A stretch of 64,000 bases of DNA, from the NCBI GenBank assembly GCA_964035545.1, contig OZ037772.1, forward strand, positions 10,679,318-10,743,317, in the 5' to 3' direction. Made by a program: the position numbers and the translations under genes. Source of the DNA: Bugula neritina (lineage: Eukaryota; Bryozoa; Gymnolaemata; Cheilostomatida; Bugulidae). This document shows positions 1-12,600 of this stretch, in pieces. Below the pieces are notes generated by a model, which was given only the letters and a program-made list of their open reading frames with translations, did no database searches and was not told the origin of the DNA. Position 1 is the first letter of the stretch. The number at the start of each line of letters is the position of its first letter.

Positions 1-24
1 TCTAGACCACAGCTGCTTCCTGAG
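1..24 (-). repeat. SINE head fragment at window edge
   Basis: The first bases match the reverse complement of the tRNA-like head of the SINE family seen in full at about 35.8 kb ('ctagaccacagctgcttcc' against 'cctagaccgcagctgctccc' at 41.25 kb). The rest of the element may lie left of the window. Confidence 0.45.
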
Positions 25-61
25 TATACACATATTTTCAGATATTTTACATTTAATCAAT

Positions 62-778
62 GATCACACACTACACATAAACACACCGCACATACATACA
101 CTAAACACACACTACACATACATACATACACTACACATACACTACACATACATACACTACACACACATACATACACTACACACACATACATACACTACAC
201 ATACATACACTACACATACATAAACTACACATACATAAACTACACATACATACACTACACATACAGTACACATACATACACTACACATACATAAACTACA
301 CATACATACATACACTACACATACATACACTACACATACATACACTACACATACATACACACACTACACATACATACACTACACATACACACACTACACA
401 TACATACACTACACATACATACACTACACATACATACACTACACATACATACACTACACATACATACACACACTACACATACATACACTACACATACACA
501 CACTACACATACATACACTACACATACATACATACACTACACATACATACACTACACATACATACACTACACATACATACACTACACATACATACACTAC
601 ACATACATACACTACACATACATACACTACACATACATACACTACACATACATACACTACACATACACACACTACACATACACACACTACACATACATAC
701 ACTACACATACATACACTACACATACATACACTACACATACATACACTACACATACATACACTACATATACATACACA
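62..778. repeat. 15-bp minisatellite
   Basis: About 700 bp of head-to-tail 15-mers with core 'actacacatacatac'. The left third has scattered variants (cacac or ataaac in place of catac) and the centre is nearly perfect. Because 15 is divisible by 3, the array reads open in several minus-strand frames as V-Y-V-C-V repeats; these are repeat artefacts and not genes. Confidence 0.95.
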
Positions 779-1938
779 CTGTAGACTGACCACTTATACA
801 AGATACATCACACTGGCAGAGCCTGTTGGCTAGAGATACGAAAGAGAGAAGACAGGAAGTCTTGCCATGACAGTCAGTGATTAATAGCCTGACCATAACG
901 GACCACACACTAAATCTCTGATCACAACTTAAGAACTTTAAAACATAATTTCTTAGCCCAAGGAAGGTGCTGGAACTAAACAGATATAACACAGTTTACA
1001 GTAGTATTATAGTAGTGTTATATTAACCACTGTAGTATTATACTGTTAAATTAATACAACTAAGCTGACAAGTGCTAAAACCCAATAAACATGCTATTGC
1101 CTTATGAAAATAAGACTAGAAAATTCAGACTAACAAAGACATCTATCTGTTTCAAGGGAAATTATGTAACTATTGCTATTTTATTTAAAATACAATCCCA
1201 AGAGATGGACAAAACTCTGTAAAAAATGCATTTCAGAAAATTTCATCCGAGTCATCAGCAACTTTTAATGGGGGGAGGGGGTGGGTGTTCAGGGTATAAA
1301 AGTTCATGAACTAATGTCATGATGTGATGAGAAAATTGCTTATAATATAAACATTTATTATGATGACCTAAAAGTGCTAAGAGCCCTGATTTACTGGTAG
1401 CAGCATTGACTGTCAGTGAGATCAAACAATACTGTAACATGCAGAGGTATTGTAACTATAGGTATTGTGACCCGATACATAGGTTTGCATGCAAAGAAGA
1501 ACTGATTGTCTATCCACAATCCTCGGGCAACAAGAAACGTTCACACAATTTTATATCTCATAGAGTCATGTGTAGAGTTTGCATTTTGAAATTTTACAAA
1601 TTTAAAAAACATGTAGTCAACATTTTTAAGGAATTCCAGACACACTTAATTTATGCAGTATAAAAATATTCATATATACATTATCTATTATCATCAGACT
1701 GTTTGAGGGTTGTATGCTCAAACAATTTTGTTTGATAATAAATTTTGTGCGCACATGTCTTGAATTAATTTGGAACTTATGAGTACTTTTGTTCAGCCTT
1801 AGAATTTGTGATATTTTAAAACTAATGAAATTAAAAAATAGTCAACATTCTTGACCCGTAACAATATTCGGGCCTTCAGGGTGGTGTATTTATTGCACAT
1901 GTTTGTTCTAGCTACTGAAGAACTTCGACTACACTTAC
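779..1938. other. No gene recognised
   Basis: AT-rich sequence between the minisatellite and the minus-strand exon. I see no exon with homology or good splice signals. It may be intron of the minus-strand gene to its right. A short G-rich tract lies near 1269-1285. Confidence 0.5.
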
Positions 1939-2139
1939 TATTTCCCTCGTCATTCGAACTGGAAGCTGTTGACAACTTCCTCTTTGTGTACTTTCTTTTA
2001 ACGGCCTTGACTTTCGTCTCCATAGCAACAGACTGAGACTCTGCAGTTTCGCCTTTGCAGTCGTCTGAAAAGCTGGCATCCATCGTGGTTTGGTTACCGT
2101 TGCTGTCCAAGTCTTCACTGCTGTCAGACATACTTTAGC
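1939..2139 (-). CDS. 5' coding exon of an unidentified minus-strand gene
   Basis: On the minus strand a splice acceptor ('ctttccacag') lies 8 nt before an ATG at 2131-2129. The frame runs open to a consensus donor (a|GTAAGT) whose last exon base is 1939, giving 64 codons plus 1 nt. The peptide starts MSDSSEDLDSNGNQ, is rich in Ser and acidic residues, and has a basic cluster KRKYTKRK at residues 45-52 that looks like a nuclear localisation signal. An acceptor just before the ATG implies a non-coding first exon further right. The remaining exons should lie left, probably outside the window. I do not recognise the family; a nuclear protein is an inference from composition. The frame stays open to about 1799, so a longer exon is possible. 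Confidence 0.5.
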
Positions 2140-5056
2140 CTGTGGAAAGACAGCCAGCAAGTTTAACAATAATATATGAACGATCCATAAGAAGGCTGCT
2201 ATAAATTAAAGAACTAATGCTAAAAAGTGCACAATATTGAATAACAGAATGAATAGAATACTTTATTGATACTCTCTATTTGTTATTCACATGTGGTGAA
2301 AACGAAATGCTCAATAAAGAAGAAATTTGTCAATATGTTTTCACAAACATTAGCTAATACTAACAGGTAATACACTGCTAAAACATATGAGTACATAAAC
2401 TATAAAAAATCACCTTTAAGTCAATCTCTAGCTGATATCTCAGTGTTGTAGTTGGCTGACTTCTGGACTGGAATTCTTTGATAGAAATATCTTGTACACT
2501 GAGAGTAGTGTCTAGACTCTAGATAGCACCATACCAGGAGTATCTGCAAGTATAATCAGGAGTTGTCTGATCTACGCAGTTATAAGACGTATATACTATT
2601 GTAAATGAAATTTAAAAATGTTTACTCAGTATCACAAAGAGTATCACTATGAGTATCAGTATGACTAGTAGGCAATGATAGTGATACTCATGGTGATGAT
2701 GATAGTATTTAATTTTAAGTATATCTCCCGATCGGTTAAGTATTAGTATAGCTTATAGTTATTAACCGTAACTATAAGTATTAAATTTAGTAGTTACTGT
2801 TGGTATAATTTAAACTGTAACTGATAACCATTCATTATGACAAACTCATATTCATTAAGTGATTATATTTATATTGAATTTTTGATCAAGTGATAATCAT
2901 AATAATTATCATTATGGTAATAAAATGAGAATGGTACTATTACATTTACTGCTTATTTATAATCACACTGGATAACTATAATGATAAACGCAACGTCAGG
3001 TTCAGGCTGAAATCATTATGATTATCATGAACCTGATTTTAATTTTATATCATATTTAATTTCAGTTTTACAGTGACCAAAAATATAACAATAACAATGG
3101 TAATATCAATATGAATATGGATATTATATAATTTAATTTTATCAGCATAATATTAATCATATTAATATTATAGATACTTCAATAGATAACAATATAAATA
3201 TAATATTAATAATCATAATGACAATCATTATCATAATGATAATGTAAATTTATTGTTTATGTAAAAAAATTGGTAAATCATAGAACTTAGAAGCAATTAA
3301 ATTTTTAAATTAAGTTAAACTGAAATTAGTGAAATCACTGAAATGGTAAAATGAAAATGAAAATCGCTCCTTTAAGTTTATGACCATAGGCATAGCCATA
3401 GGCCTATACTTATATTTGTAGGCTATAACATTAACTTTAAGTTAAAGTATAAAGAACAAACTATGATCTTAAAGTAACAAATTATATAAAGTTCAAGTTC
3501 ATAACTCTAATAGTAATAGTAATAGTAAATCAAAATGTAACAGTTGAGTTATACTTTTACTTTTAGTAATAATTATTACTTACTTGAGTTGACAGTGTTA
3601 ATTACCTAGACTTCGTCCTTGAGACAAGATCGAAACTGAGAGTATATCCCCGTAACTTATCAAAAGAAGCTGAGAAATTGGTATAATTACTATAGGCTTA
3701 GAGTGGAAGCTAAACACGTTGAAAGGCTTTTTGCAAAAACCCAAACAACTGGTTTTACAGGCATTTAGCCAGGTACCTAAAGCAATTTGTTTTACATTTT
3801 GAATCGTTCTATAAACAGCGCCATGTTGAGGGTGACCAAGTGCTGTAGTTGAACGTTCTTGAGCTTCGAATTGAGGTTTACCAACAACCCCAATTCTAAA
3901 CTTGAGAGCCGCAAACTATTGCAACTACTGACCCCTAACGCGGAGCTACTTATAGATTAACTTTTACATTCTAGTGCTTATCGAATAAAAAGTGAGCACA
4001 GGAACTATGCTCAAACCGAAACGAGTCTTTGCTCCCCTTTGGTTTTTATAAATTCAACTACATTCAAGGTCATTAACAATCGTGTTTATTCAGTTGCAGC
4101 AACTGAACTTGAACTTCAAGCTAATTAAATCAAAACCAAATAAACAGTTATAATGGCAGTCTGCTACTTATAATAGTTGTATAACTATAAGTAATGGAAT
4201 TTTACGTTGATTTATTCACTAAATAGCAATCACTGCAATGTGAAGATAAATGTCAAAAACTCAATAGCGAAATCAATATCAATAGACAATCACAATATCA
4301 ATATCAATATGATAATCATTTATTTTTAATTTTAACGTATGACTCAAACTGTCATTGTGAAAACTAAAGTGTGACATGAGACTGAGTAATCAGTAATGAC
4401 ATTGAGTTTGACTACCTCTAAGTTTTAAATTTAATGAGTAAGGAGTTAGACTTGTTCATGATCATGATGTTACCAATATTAATACTAAATGATAGAATGA
4501 TTATAAATTAAAATATAATTTTTTACTTTTAGTTTTAGTACTACTACTAGTAGTAGTAACTATTATTCATATTGATATTGTCCTAATATTACGGATATCA
4601 ATTAAAGAAGTGGCAGTAGATTACTAAAAGTAAAGGTGAATGTGATAATCCAAGTGAAAATTGCATTTTTATTTTGTTGTAGTTTTGCTTTTTATTTCAT
4701 ATTTGATTTATTTTATAATGGAAAAACAGCTCAATTTAAAGTTTTGAAATTGATTAACTTCATTGAATCTAAATTTGAAACTTACTTTTCTATTTATATA
4801 GTCTGCAAACAATATTCCAAGTTAAACAGAAAGGTAAATGTTAAATTATATCTGAGTTATTACATTCATCGCTTGTGCTTAGTTGATATACTGTGTTCAT
4901 AGACACGGTCTTGGTTAGTAATTTTAATAAGGCCTACTAAGGATACGATATAAAAAGTAAAGTAGTGAATGTGCGTAGCTAACCGAAATATTATGGTTTT
5001 TTTTAATATTGATAGTTTTTTGTTGTAGTCTGAGATATTGATAAGTTGGAGTTTAT
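2140..5056. other. Intergenic spacer between divergent genes
   Basis: AT-rich and full of short ATGATA/TATAAT-type low-complexity runs (about 2640-3250, 4290-4580). It separates the minus-strand gene from LARS2, so both promoters and the first non-coding exon of the left gene should lie here. I cannot place a core promoter. The only discrete element I see is the inverted-repeat relative at about 3850-3990. Confidence 0.5.
3850..3990. mobile_element. Decayed copy of a small inverted-repeat element
   Basis: Positions 3892-3955 (aattctaaacttgagag ... gcaaactattgcaa ... cggagctactta) align by eye with 18613-18673 (aactctaaacctgagaa ... ccaaactattacac ... aggagctactata). The left arm here is much more degraded. 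Two dispersed copies of one palindromic sequence suggest a MITE-like family. Confidence 0.5.
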
Positions 5057-8000
5057 ATGGCTGGGTCTAACTCTCTCCTCAAGGCCTGTGGGCTAAGTTA
5101 TCAACAAATACGCTACATATTAAGCAAAACTGGTAAATGGGTGAGTGAGCTGATCCATTAGGTGTTCATTAGCTTGAGAATACCCCATATGACTGTTGTG
5201 TTGTAATACTGACATTTTCTCATACTCAGCTATGAACATAATTTTTCATTTTTAAAGTCCTGAATATATTTTTAGAGTTCACATGATTCTGTGCTTGTGA
5301 TCGGCAGTTGAGTACAAAACAGTGCCATGTGACAGAATCTCTTTAAAGTTTCTTTTGTTGTTGTATGCAAAATAATTTTACAAGCAGTTTTACAGAGTTG
5401 CTAAGTCACTACTCTTGTTATTTCAGCTACAGATTGAGCTGTAGTATTCATCACCCTTATTGTAAATTGTAAGAACTTAGCCTACAAGCATTCACATTTG
5501 GTAGTCTTTATTTTATTCTCATTTTCAGAAGAAAAAGATAACACGCCAAACTCTTTCTGAAATAGAATGTCACTGGAAAGAGAAAGTTCTGTCTCCAACG
5601 TCTAGCTGCAGTTACAAAGGTGGGGTGGTAGAAATTAGCCCCCATTATTCAATTCTACTTTGTTTTTTGTCAAAAAGATTATTATTTAGTTATAGGCTTT
5701 TGAAAGAGTCCCTGACACATTACATTTATGTAGTATTAGGTTATTCACATATATCTTGGCTATCAACTAAATACAACTTCAGGGTTGTATGTTCAAGCAT
5801 ATTAGTTTTATAGTACGTTTTGCTGATGCCTTTGTTATTTTTAGTATCTGCTGTACTATAGAACTGATAATAATTATGGCTGCTTTTTATTGCCTGCTAT
5901 TGTTTGCTGTTGAAGTATTCAGACTAATCACCATGCTTAGACATTGTGTTGTATTTAGCCGATAGCCAAGATATATGTGAATAGTTTAATACTACATAAA
6001 TGTAGCATTTCATGGCTTCTATAAGCATTGATTAGATTTATTAAAGGTTCTTGGCATACAAATTTAGTATCTACTTTTACTAAGCTTATGTTTTACCTGC
6101 ACACATTATTTTATAGCTTATTGCTGGACTTCACTTGGCTAATAGATCGTGTTGATGTTGCTATTACTGTAGGTGATGTTAGTAAGGAGAAAGAAAAACG
6201 GTACATTCTAGCCATGTTTCCGTACCCGAGTGGTGATCTACACATGGGACATATGCGGGTCTACACCGTTAGTGATGTTCTAGCTAGGTATCACAGGCTA
6301 TGCGGTCATGAAGTGAGTATAATACTGTTATTTTCAATATAATTCTCTTCTTTATACAATAATGTGGTTTAATCTTGAGATATTATTATTAATATGCCAG
6401 TTTTTCCTCTTCAAATTTGCAGTAACTACTTAAAAATTTTCCGAACTTAAATTAAATATTCTGCTTAAATTGTGGAAAAGTAATCATAACATATTGAAAT
6501 ATTTTGAACATGTCTTACTAAATGCACGCAGTAATTTTTGGGAGTTGTGTGTTCTATATAAAACAGACTATCATATTACATGTGACTATCTTTTGTTCTC
6601 TCTTATAAGAAATAACATGAGATATCACTCATTAAATGTTTGTAGCACTTGGAAGTACAGGAATTGTGTTTTTAACAAACTGAAAGGCTAGCATATGTTG
6701 TGGCTACCAGATTTTTTAGTAGATGTTGATGCCTGGGTTTCTTGTAGATGCTGCACCCTATTGGTTGGGACGCCTTTGGTCTGCCCGCTGAGAATGCAGC
6801 CATTGATAGACACACTGCCCCTCGCACTTGGACAGAGAGGTGAGAACTGTGTACTACTTGACTATATACTCTGTGTAACTACTTGACTATATACTCTGTA
6901 TAACTACTTGACTATATACTCTGTGTACTACTTGACTATATACTCTGTATAACTACTTGACTATATACTCTGTATAACTACTTGACTATATACTCTGTGT
7001 AACTACTTGACTATATACTCTGTATAACTACTTGACTATATACTCTGTGTACTACTTGACTATATACTCTGTATAACTACTTGACTATATACTCTGTGTA
7101 ACTACTTGACTATATACTCTGTGTACTATTTGACTATATACTCTGTATAACTACTTGACTATACACTCTGTATAACTACTTGACTATATACTCTGTGTAA
7201 CTACTTGACTATATACTCTGTATAACTTTATGTAACAAGAACTTTAGCTGATAGTTCTACTATTTTATTTTTACCTAGTATGGCATCTAACAATATTACA
7301 GGAAAGCACTGCTTGTATAAAATGGTGACAATGGTGTTGATGTTAATAAATATTACAAGTACTTTGATTAAGTAGAATAAGAATAGTTGAGGTGCTAGCT
7401 GCTAAGGGAAGGCAACATAGAAATATAATTACAATGAATCAAAAGCTCTAGTGCTCTACCTACACCATGGCTGCTCCTATAAATATATACTATATAATAC
7501 TATATTACCAGAATACACTGTAAGGGAGTTGCTTCCTCCACAGGATTCGTATCGGATAACAAATAGCATTAAATAGCATTCATTAAATGATTGAGAGTTT
7601 TTTGATAAATATTTGTTAAAGTTCTGTTCAATCATTCTCTAATTGGTTACTTTTCAAAGCAACCTTAGAAAAACCCATTAAATACAGACTCTCATAATGA
7701 AATTTCTAGAGGCATATTTTTTCTTCTGGCAATACACTTTTCCTTTCCCCTGCTTTTAGTTCTTCTCCTCTGCTTCTAGTAACATAGCCAGGATGAAGGG
7801 GCAGCTTCAGGACCTGAGGATTTCCTTTGACTGGGACAGGGAGATAGCCACATGTACCCCTGAATATTACAGATGGACTCAGGCTATATTTCTCCTCATG
7901 TACAAACAAGGCTTGGCCTATTCAATGAGGGTAAAGCATGATCTTTCCAAGTCTTTCATCCACTAGTTTACTCACTTTACAATGTTACTTACTTCATAGT

Positions 8001-9314
8001 CTCCATATTACACTCTTTTTGAGTTTCGTCTGCAAATTACACTCTGAGTTTCCTCTGCATATTACACTCTATTAGAGTTTTAGTCTGCATATCATACTCT
8101 GTTTGAGTTTGCTCTGCATATTACACTCTATTTAAGTTGTAGTCTGCATATTACACCCTATGTGATTTTCTTCTGCTAGGAGTCGGTCAACTGGGACCCG
8201 GTAGACCAAACAGTACTTGCGGATGAACAGATAGACAGTGAAGGTCGCTCGTGGAGATCTGGGGCCAAGGTCACTAAGAAGCACCTGACGCAGTGGTACC
8301 TTAGAGCTACTAATTACACGCAGGTAGTACCTGTTCACTTTCCAGAGCAGCACCTTCATATTGTCTTGATTGTAGTGTTATTATAATATTTATGAGCAAG
8401 ATTTCGCCCACTCTAAACTAATGTACTATTGTCAAAGTGATTGATTGATGTAATGTATTTTTGTTAATCTACTGCTTTGCTTTTATCAGTTGTTGGGGTA
8501 AGATTTCACTCATGTTTCTGCATTATTTATTATTTTTTTCTCAAAAAATATGTTTTAATCGTATGATATATTTTTGGTATTTCGTGAATACTCTACTGAA
8601 ATGTTTGATGAGATTTGTAATTTACCTGCATTAGCTAGTATATTAGAGTGTGTATTACCATTTCATGTCCCTCTGGTCTCTCTCTAGTCACTGCTGGATG
8701 GATTGAATACTCTGGATCCAGAAAGCTGTAGAGGATTTGCAAATGCTCAAAGGGAGTGGCTGAGGAAACCAACTGGTGTTCGCATCAATGTGAGAATAGA
8801 AGTGAGTCAACCTTCAAACATGGCGTCTGCTACTCCTTAGTTTCCTGTCCGATGACTCAATGTAACCTGATTTATGTTAGCTTTGTTCTGATTGGTCGGT
8901 TTCATCATCTGTTGAACCAATCAAGGCATCGGCCCATCTTGCAATGTTAGAGTGTGTGGAATACCTGAGCTAAAATTATATGACTAATTTCTGAGCATTG
9001 TTTGCTAATACGGTGGACTTTGTATAATACCATTGTATTCTCCTAAACTCTAGCCATAGTCTTATTGTACTACTTGGACTATCTGTTTCAGCCAGTAGGT
9101 GAAACTATATCTGTGTTTACTGAGACACCTGAACTTCTGTATGGTGTAGACTTTCTGCAGATTTCCTCTTCTCATCCACTCGTGTCTTCTACAGATTGTC
9201 ATGTCCAGGTATGAACTTGATATATCCATTATCTGACTGTGTCATGACTACATAGCGAAAATACTGCGAAGATCACCCTGACTACTTCTACTACTACTAC
9301 TACTAGTACTACTG

Positions 9315-9354
<40 letters not shown>

Positions 9355-9438
9355 TACTACTGCTGCTGCTGCTGCTGCTACTACTACTACTACTACTACT
9401 ACTACTGCTACTACTACTAGTACTACTACTACTGCTAC

Positions 9439-9472
<34 letters not shown>

Positions 9473-9491
9473 CTCACTACTACTACTACTC

Positions 9492-9578
<87 letters not shown>

Positions 9579-9608
9579 TCACTACTACTACTACTACTAC
9601 TACTACTC

Positions 9609-9642
<34 letters not shown>

Positions 9643-12600
9643 AACTACTACCTGCTACTGCTGCTACAAGTACTACTACTACTACTACTACTACTTCTAC
9701 TACTACTATTACTACTATTACTACTATTGCTGCTGCTGCCACTACTACCTCCTTTGGTAATTCTACTGATGACACACTGTTGTCACTTCAGGGGCCACAA
9801 CTCCTTACAGATATGGTTATGATACACCCACTTACTGGTCAGGAAATACCAATCATAGTTGGGGATAGTCATCTCCTGACTGCTAGCAACAATTCTAGAC
9901 TCGGTAAGACAACTCTAAGTCTATGATAAAGCTGTACTAGTTCAAGTTTCACTCAATAAGCTAATAAAATCTTTCAGAGGTTTGAAGAGCTCTCTGTTGC
10001 AAACCTATCATTTTCTAAGTGATATTTTTAGTGATAGATACAGGTTGTATGCTACTTTTTATTGCAGACCGTTATGAAAAGGCCGTAACGGTCCGCAATC
10101 GAAATTAGCTAAATAAATATGAAAAAACATGGAAATCAAGCAAAGTTAAAAAGAACCTTGAAAATTTAGATGTATTTATTGAAATTTTACTAGTTTTGGG
10201 CAAAAACCCATGTTCATTAGCAGCTAAATTGTAAAAAATATCTAAAAGCTAGAGATTTCCAGTGTGTACTAAATTAAGTAAAATAACCCAATTAAATGAA
10301 ATGAAAATTTTATAACAGAATGAATTTCATGTTCAGTTAATTTGACGTCTGCAGTTGACATACTTAGATTTTCGACACAGTATTGTTTGATGTAGTGACT
10401 CGAGTCTTCTTCATCCAGGTATCTCTGTGATGTGTGACGAGGATAAGGAGTTAACTAATCAGTTTGGTGTGAAGGCGGTACCGACTGTCCTAGACTCGCA
10501 GCACAGATTGTGCAACTCTGATTGGTTAGATGGGCTGAGCAGGGAGGAGGCTAGAGTCGTGTGTAGCGAGCGTCTGCAGGTAAATTTCCGTCCGTAGGTA
10601 AAAGTCTGTCTTGCGTATGTGGTGTACACAATGCGTGCAGTCCACGTATACCAGAGTGTTCTTGTGTTCAACTGCAAATCTGCCATAATATTATTATGAT
10701 AGTTGTTTCCTTTGCACGCTCCTTTCACTTATTGTAATTATATAAATATTGTATTTTGAGTCATTTTATCAAGTTTAGTGCATATTATATATCTTTAGTT
10801 TTTAGCTATTTTTCGAAGGTTAGCTGGTAGTGTATATAGTTTCTTGCAGTTGACTGATGAAATATTAATAAATACAGCGGAATAATCATGGCTTTTTTAA
10901 TTTTGCTTGATGTTCTATGTTTCTTCCTAATTTATTTGTAAATTTAAGTGTGCAGACGGTTATGGGAAAACCGTATCTTTCCTGTCAGTGCTATTGCTGC
11001 GAACAACTTTTGCCTGTGTATTTCACCATCGTAAAGGGGGGGGGGGTGCACTCGCCAACCTGTACCTACTCAGACTGTAGGGTGCTGTGAACGCATACTG
11101 AGTCTAAATTTGTGTCGATACAGAAGTTGAAGATTGGCGGATGGCCCACAAGTTCTGAGCTACGTGATTGGTTGATATCGAGGCAGCGGTACTGGGGTAC
11201 GCCTATACCCATAATTCATTGTCCTTCCTGCGGCATTGTTCCTGTCCCGGATGATCAGCTTCCTGTTGTCCTGCCAGAAGTTGATTCAATCACCCGAGAA
11301 GAAGGAAACCCCCTGATATCTAACAGCGAGTGGATCAATACCCCCTGCCCAAAGTAATCTATAAACCCCCTGGTATTTTATTCAGCTTCACTACTGTGAA
11401 TGCATTATAAATAACACATTATATGTAGTCTCAGCATACTATATTATAGTCCTAGATTACAAGTACAATAGTCCTAGAACATATGCTTTAGTCCTTGCCT
11501 TCAGTTTCTCCTTGTATTGTAAAGAATATACGTGTGGTCTTAGCATTATGGTCCTCGAACGTATATGCTTTAGTTACTTGGTTTTTTTATGTGGATGCAT
11601 TATAAATAGCACATTACATGTAGTCTCAGCATACCACATTATAGTCCTAGAATACAAGTACTATAGTCCCGGAAAATATGCTGTAGTCCTAAAATATATA
11701 CTTTGTTTTCTTAAAACATATAGTCCTAGAAAATATGTTGCAATCCTAGATAATATGCTGTAGTCCTAAAACATTTGCTGTTGTAGTCCTAGAAAGGTGT
11801 TGTAGCAGGAGAAACATTGCTCGTAGAACAATCCTGTATATTGAAGGTGCGGAGGCGCAGGTAAAAGAGAAACAGACACAATGGATACGTTTGTAGACTC
11901 TTCCTGGTACTTCTTGAGGTTCACTGACCCCCACAACGTCAGTCAGCCCTTCTCTAAGCTTGCTGCCGATCATCTTATGCCTGTAGACGTCTACGTGGGC
12001 GGAGCTGAACATGGTATTTCTCTTTTAATTGGTTGTAACACTCGTACCTGCTAATAGTAGTCCTGCACTAAATTACCAACAACTTGTCTTACTGATCCAT
12101 GAATAAGCCCTTTGCCCGATTTAACAAAAACCCTTTCTATCCGGGATTTCTCACTATTTCTCCACTACAAAACTTGTCCAAGTTTTTGTTAGGCTGCTGC
12201 AATGAAACGTAGACTTTAATAGTCAATATTACAATATTTACTCATTCCGTAGAAAATGCAACTATTTTTTTTATTATTACTCATATTTTCATAATTACGT
12301 TGAATTTGTTTATATGTATTCGATTATTTCTCTCTCTTGTACATTATTTCAGCTATTCTGCATATGTATTATAAAAATGAAATATTTATATTTTCATTGT
12401 CACTCATGATTTCATTACAATGCTATACACCTTGTATATTTGGTGAGTTATTATAATTGAATTATTTCAGCTATCCTGCACATGTATTACGCCCGATTCT
12501 TCTCTCACTTCCTGTACGACCAGGGCTGGACGTCACATCGAGAGCCGTTCAAGTACCAACTTGCTCTCGGCACGGTTCACTCAGACTGCTACAAACTCTC

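Noticed and set aside
62-778. CRISPR-like regular repeat
   Set aside because: The units are contiguous with no unique spacers, and the genome is eukaryotic. The other minisatellites were rejected for the same reason.
157-801. Minus-strand frames rich in V-Y-V-C
   Set aside because: They are produced by a 15-bp tandem repeat; there is no start context, homology or splice support.
1406-1663. Plus-strand 85-codon frame
   Set aside because: No homology, no good splice sites, ordinary composition for chance.
4636-4902. Plus-strand 88-codon hydrophobic frame
   Set aside because: AT-driven Phe/Ile/Tyr content, no support.
9229-9775. Poly-Ser and poly-Val frames
   Set aside because: The (TAC)n array reads open in several frames. 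It lies inside a LARS2 intron on the opposite strand.
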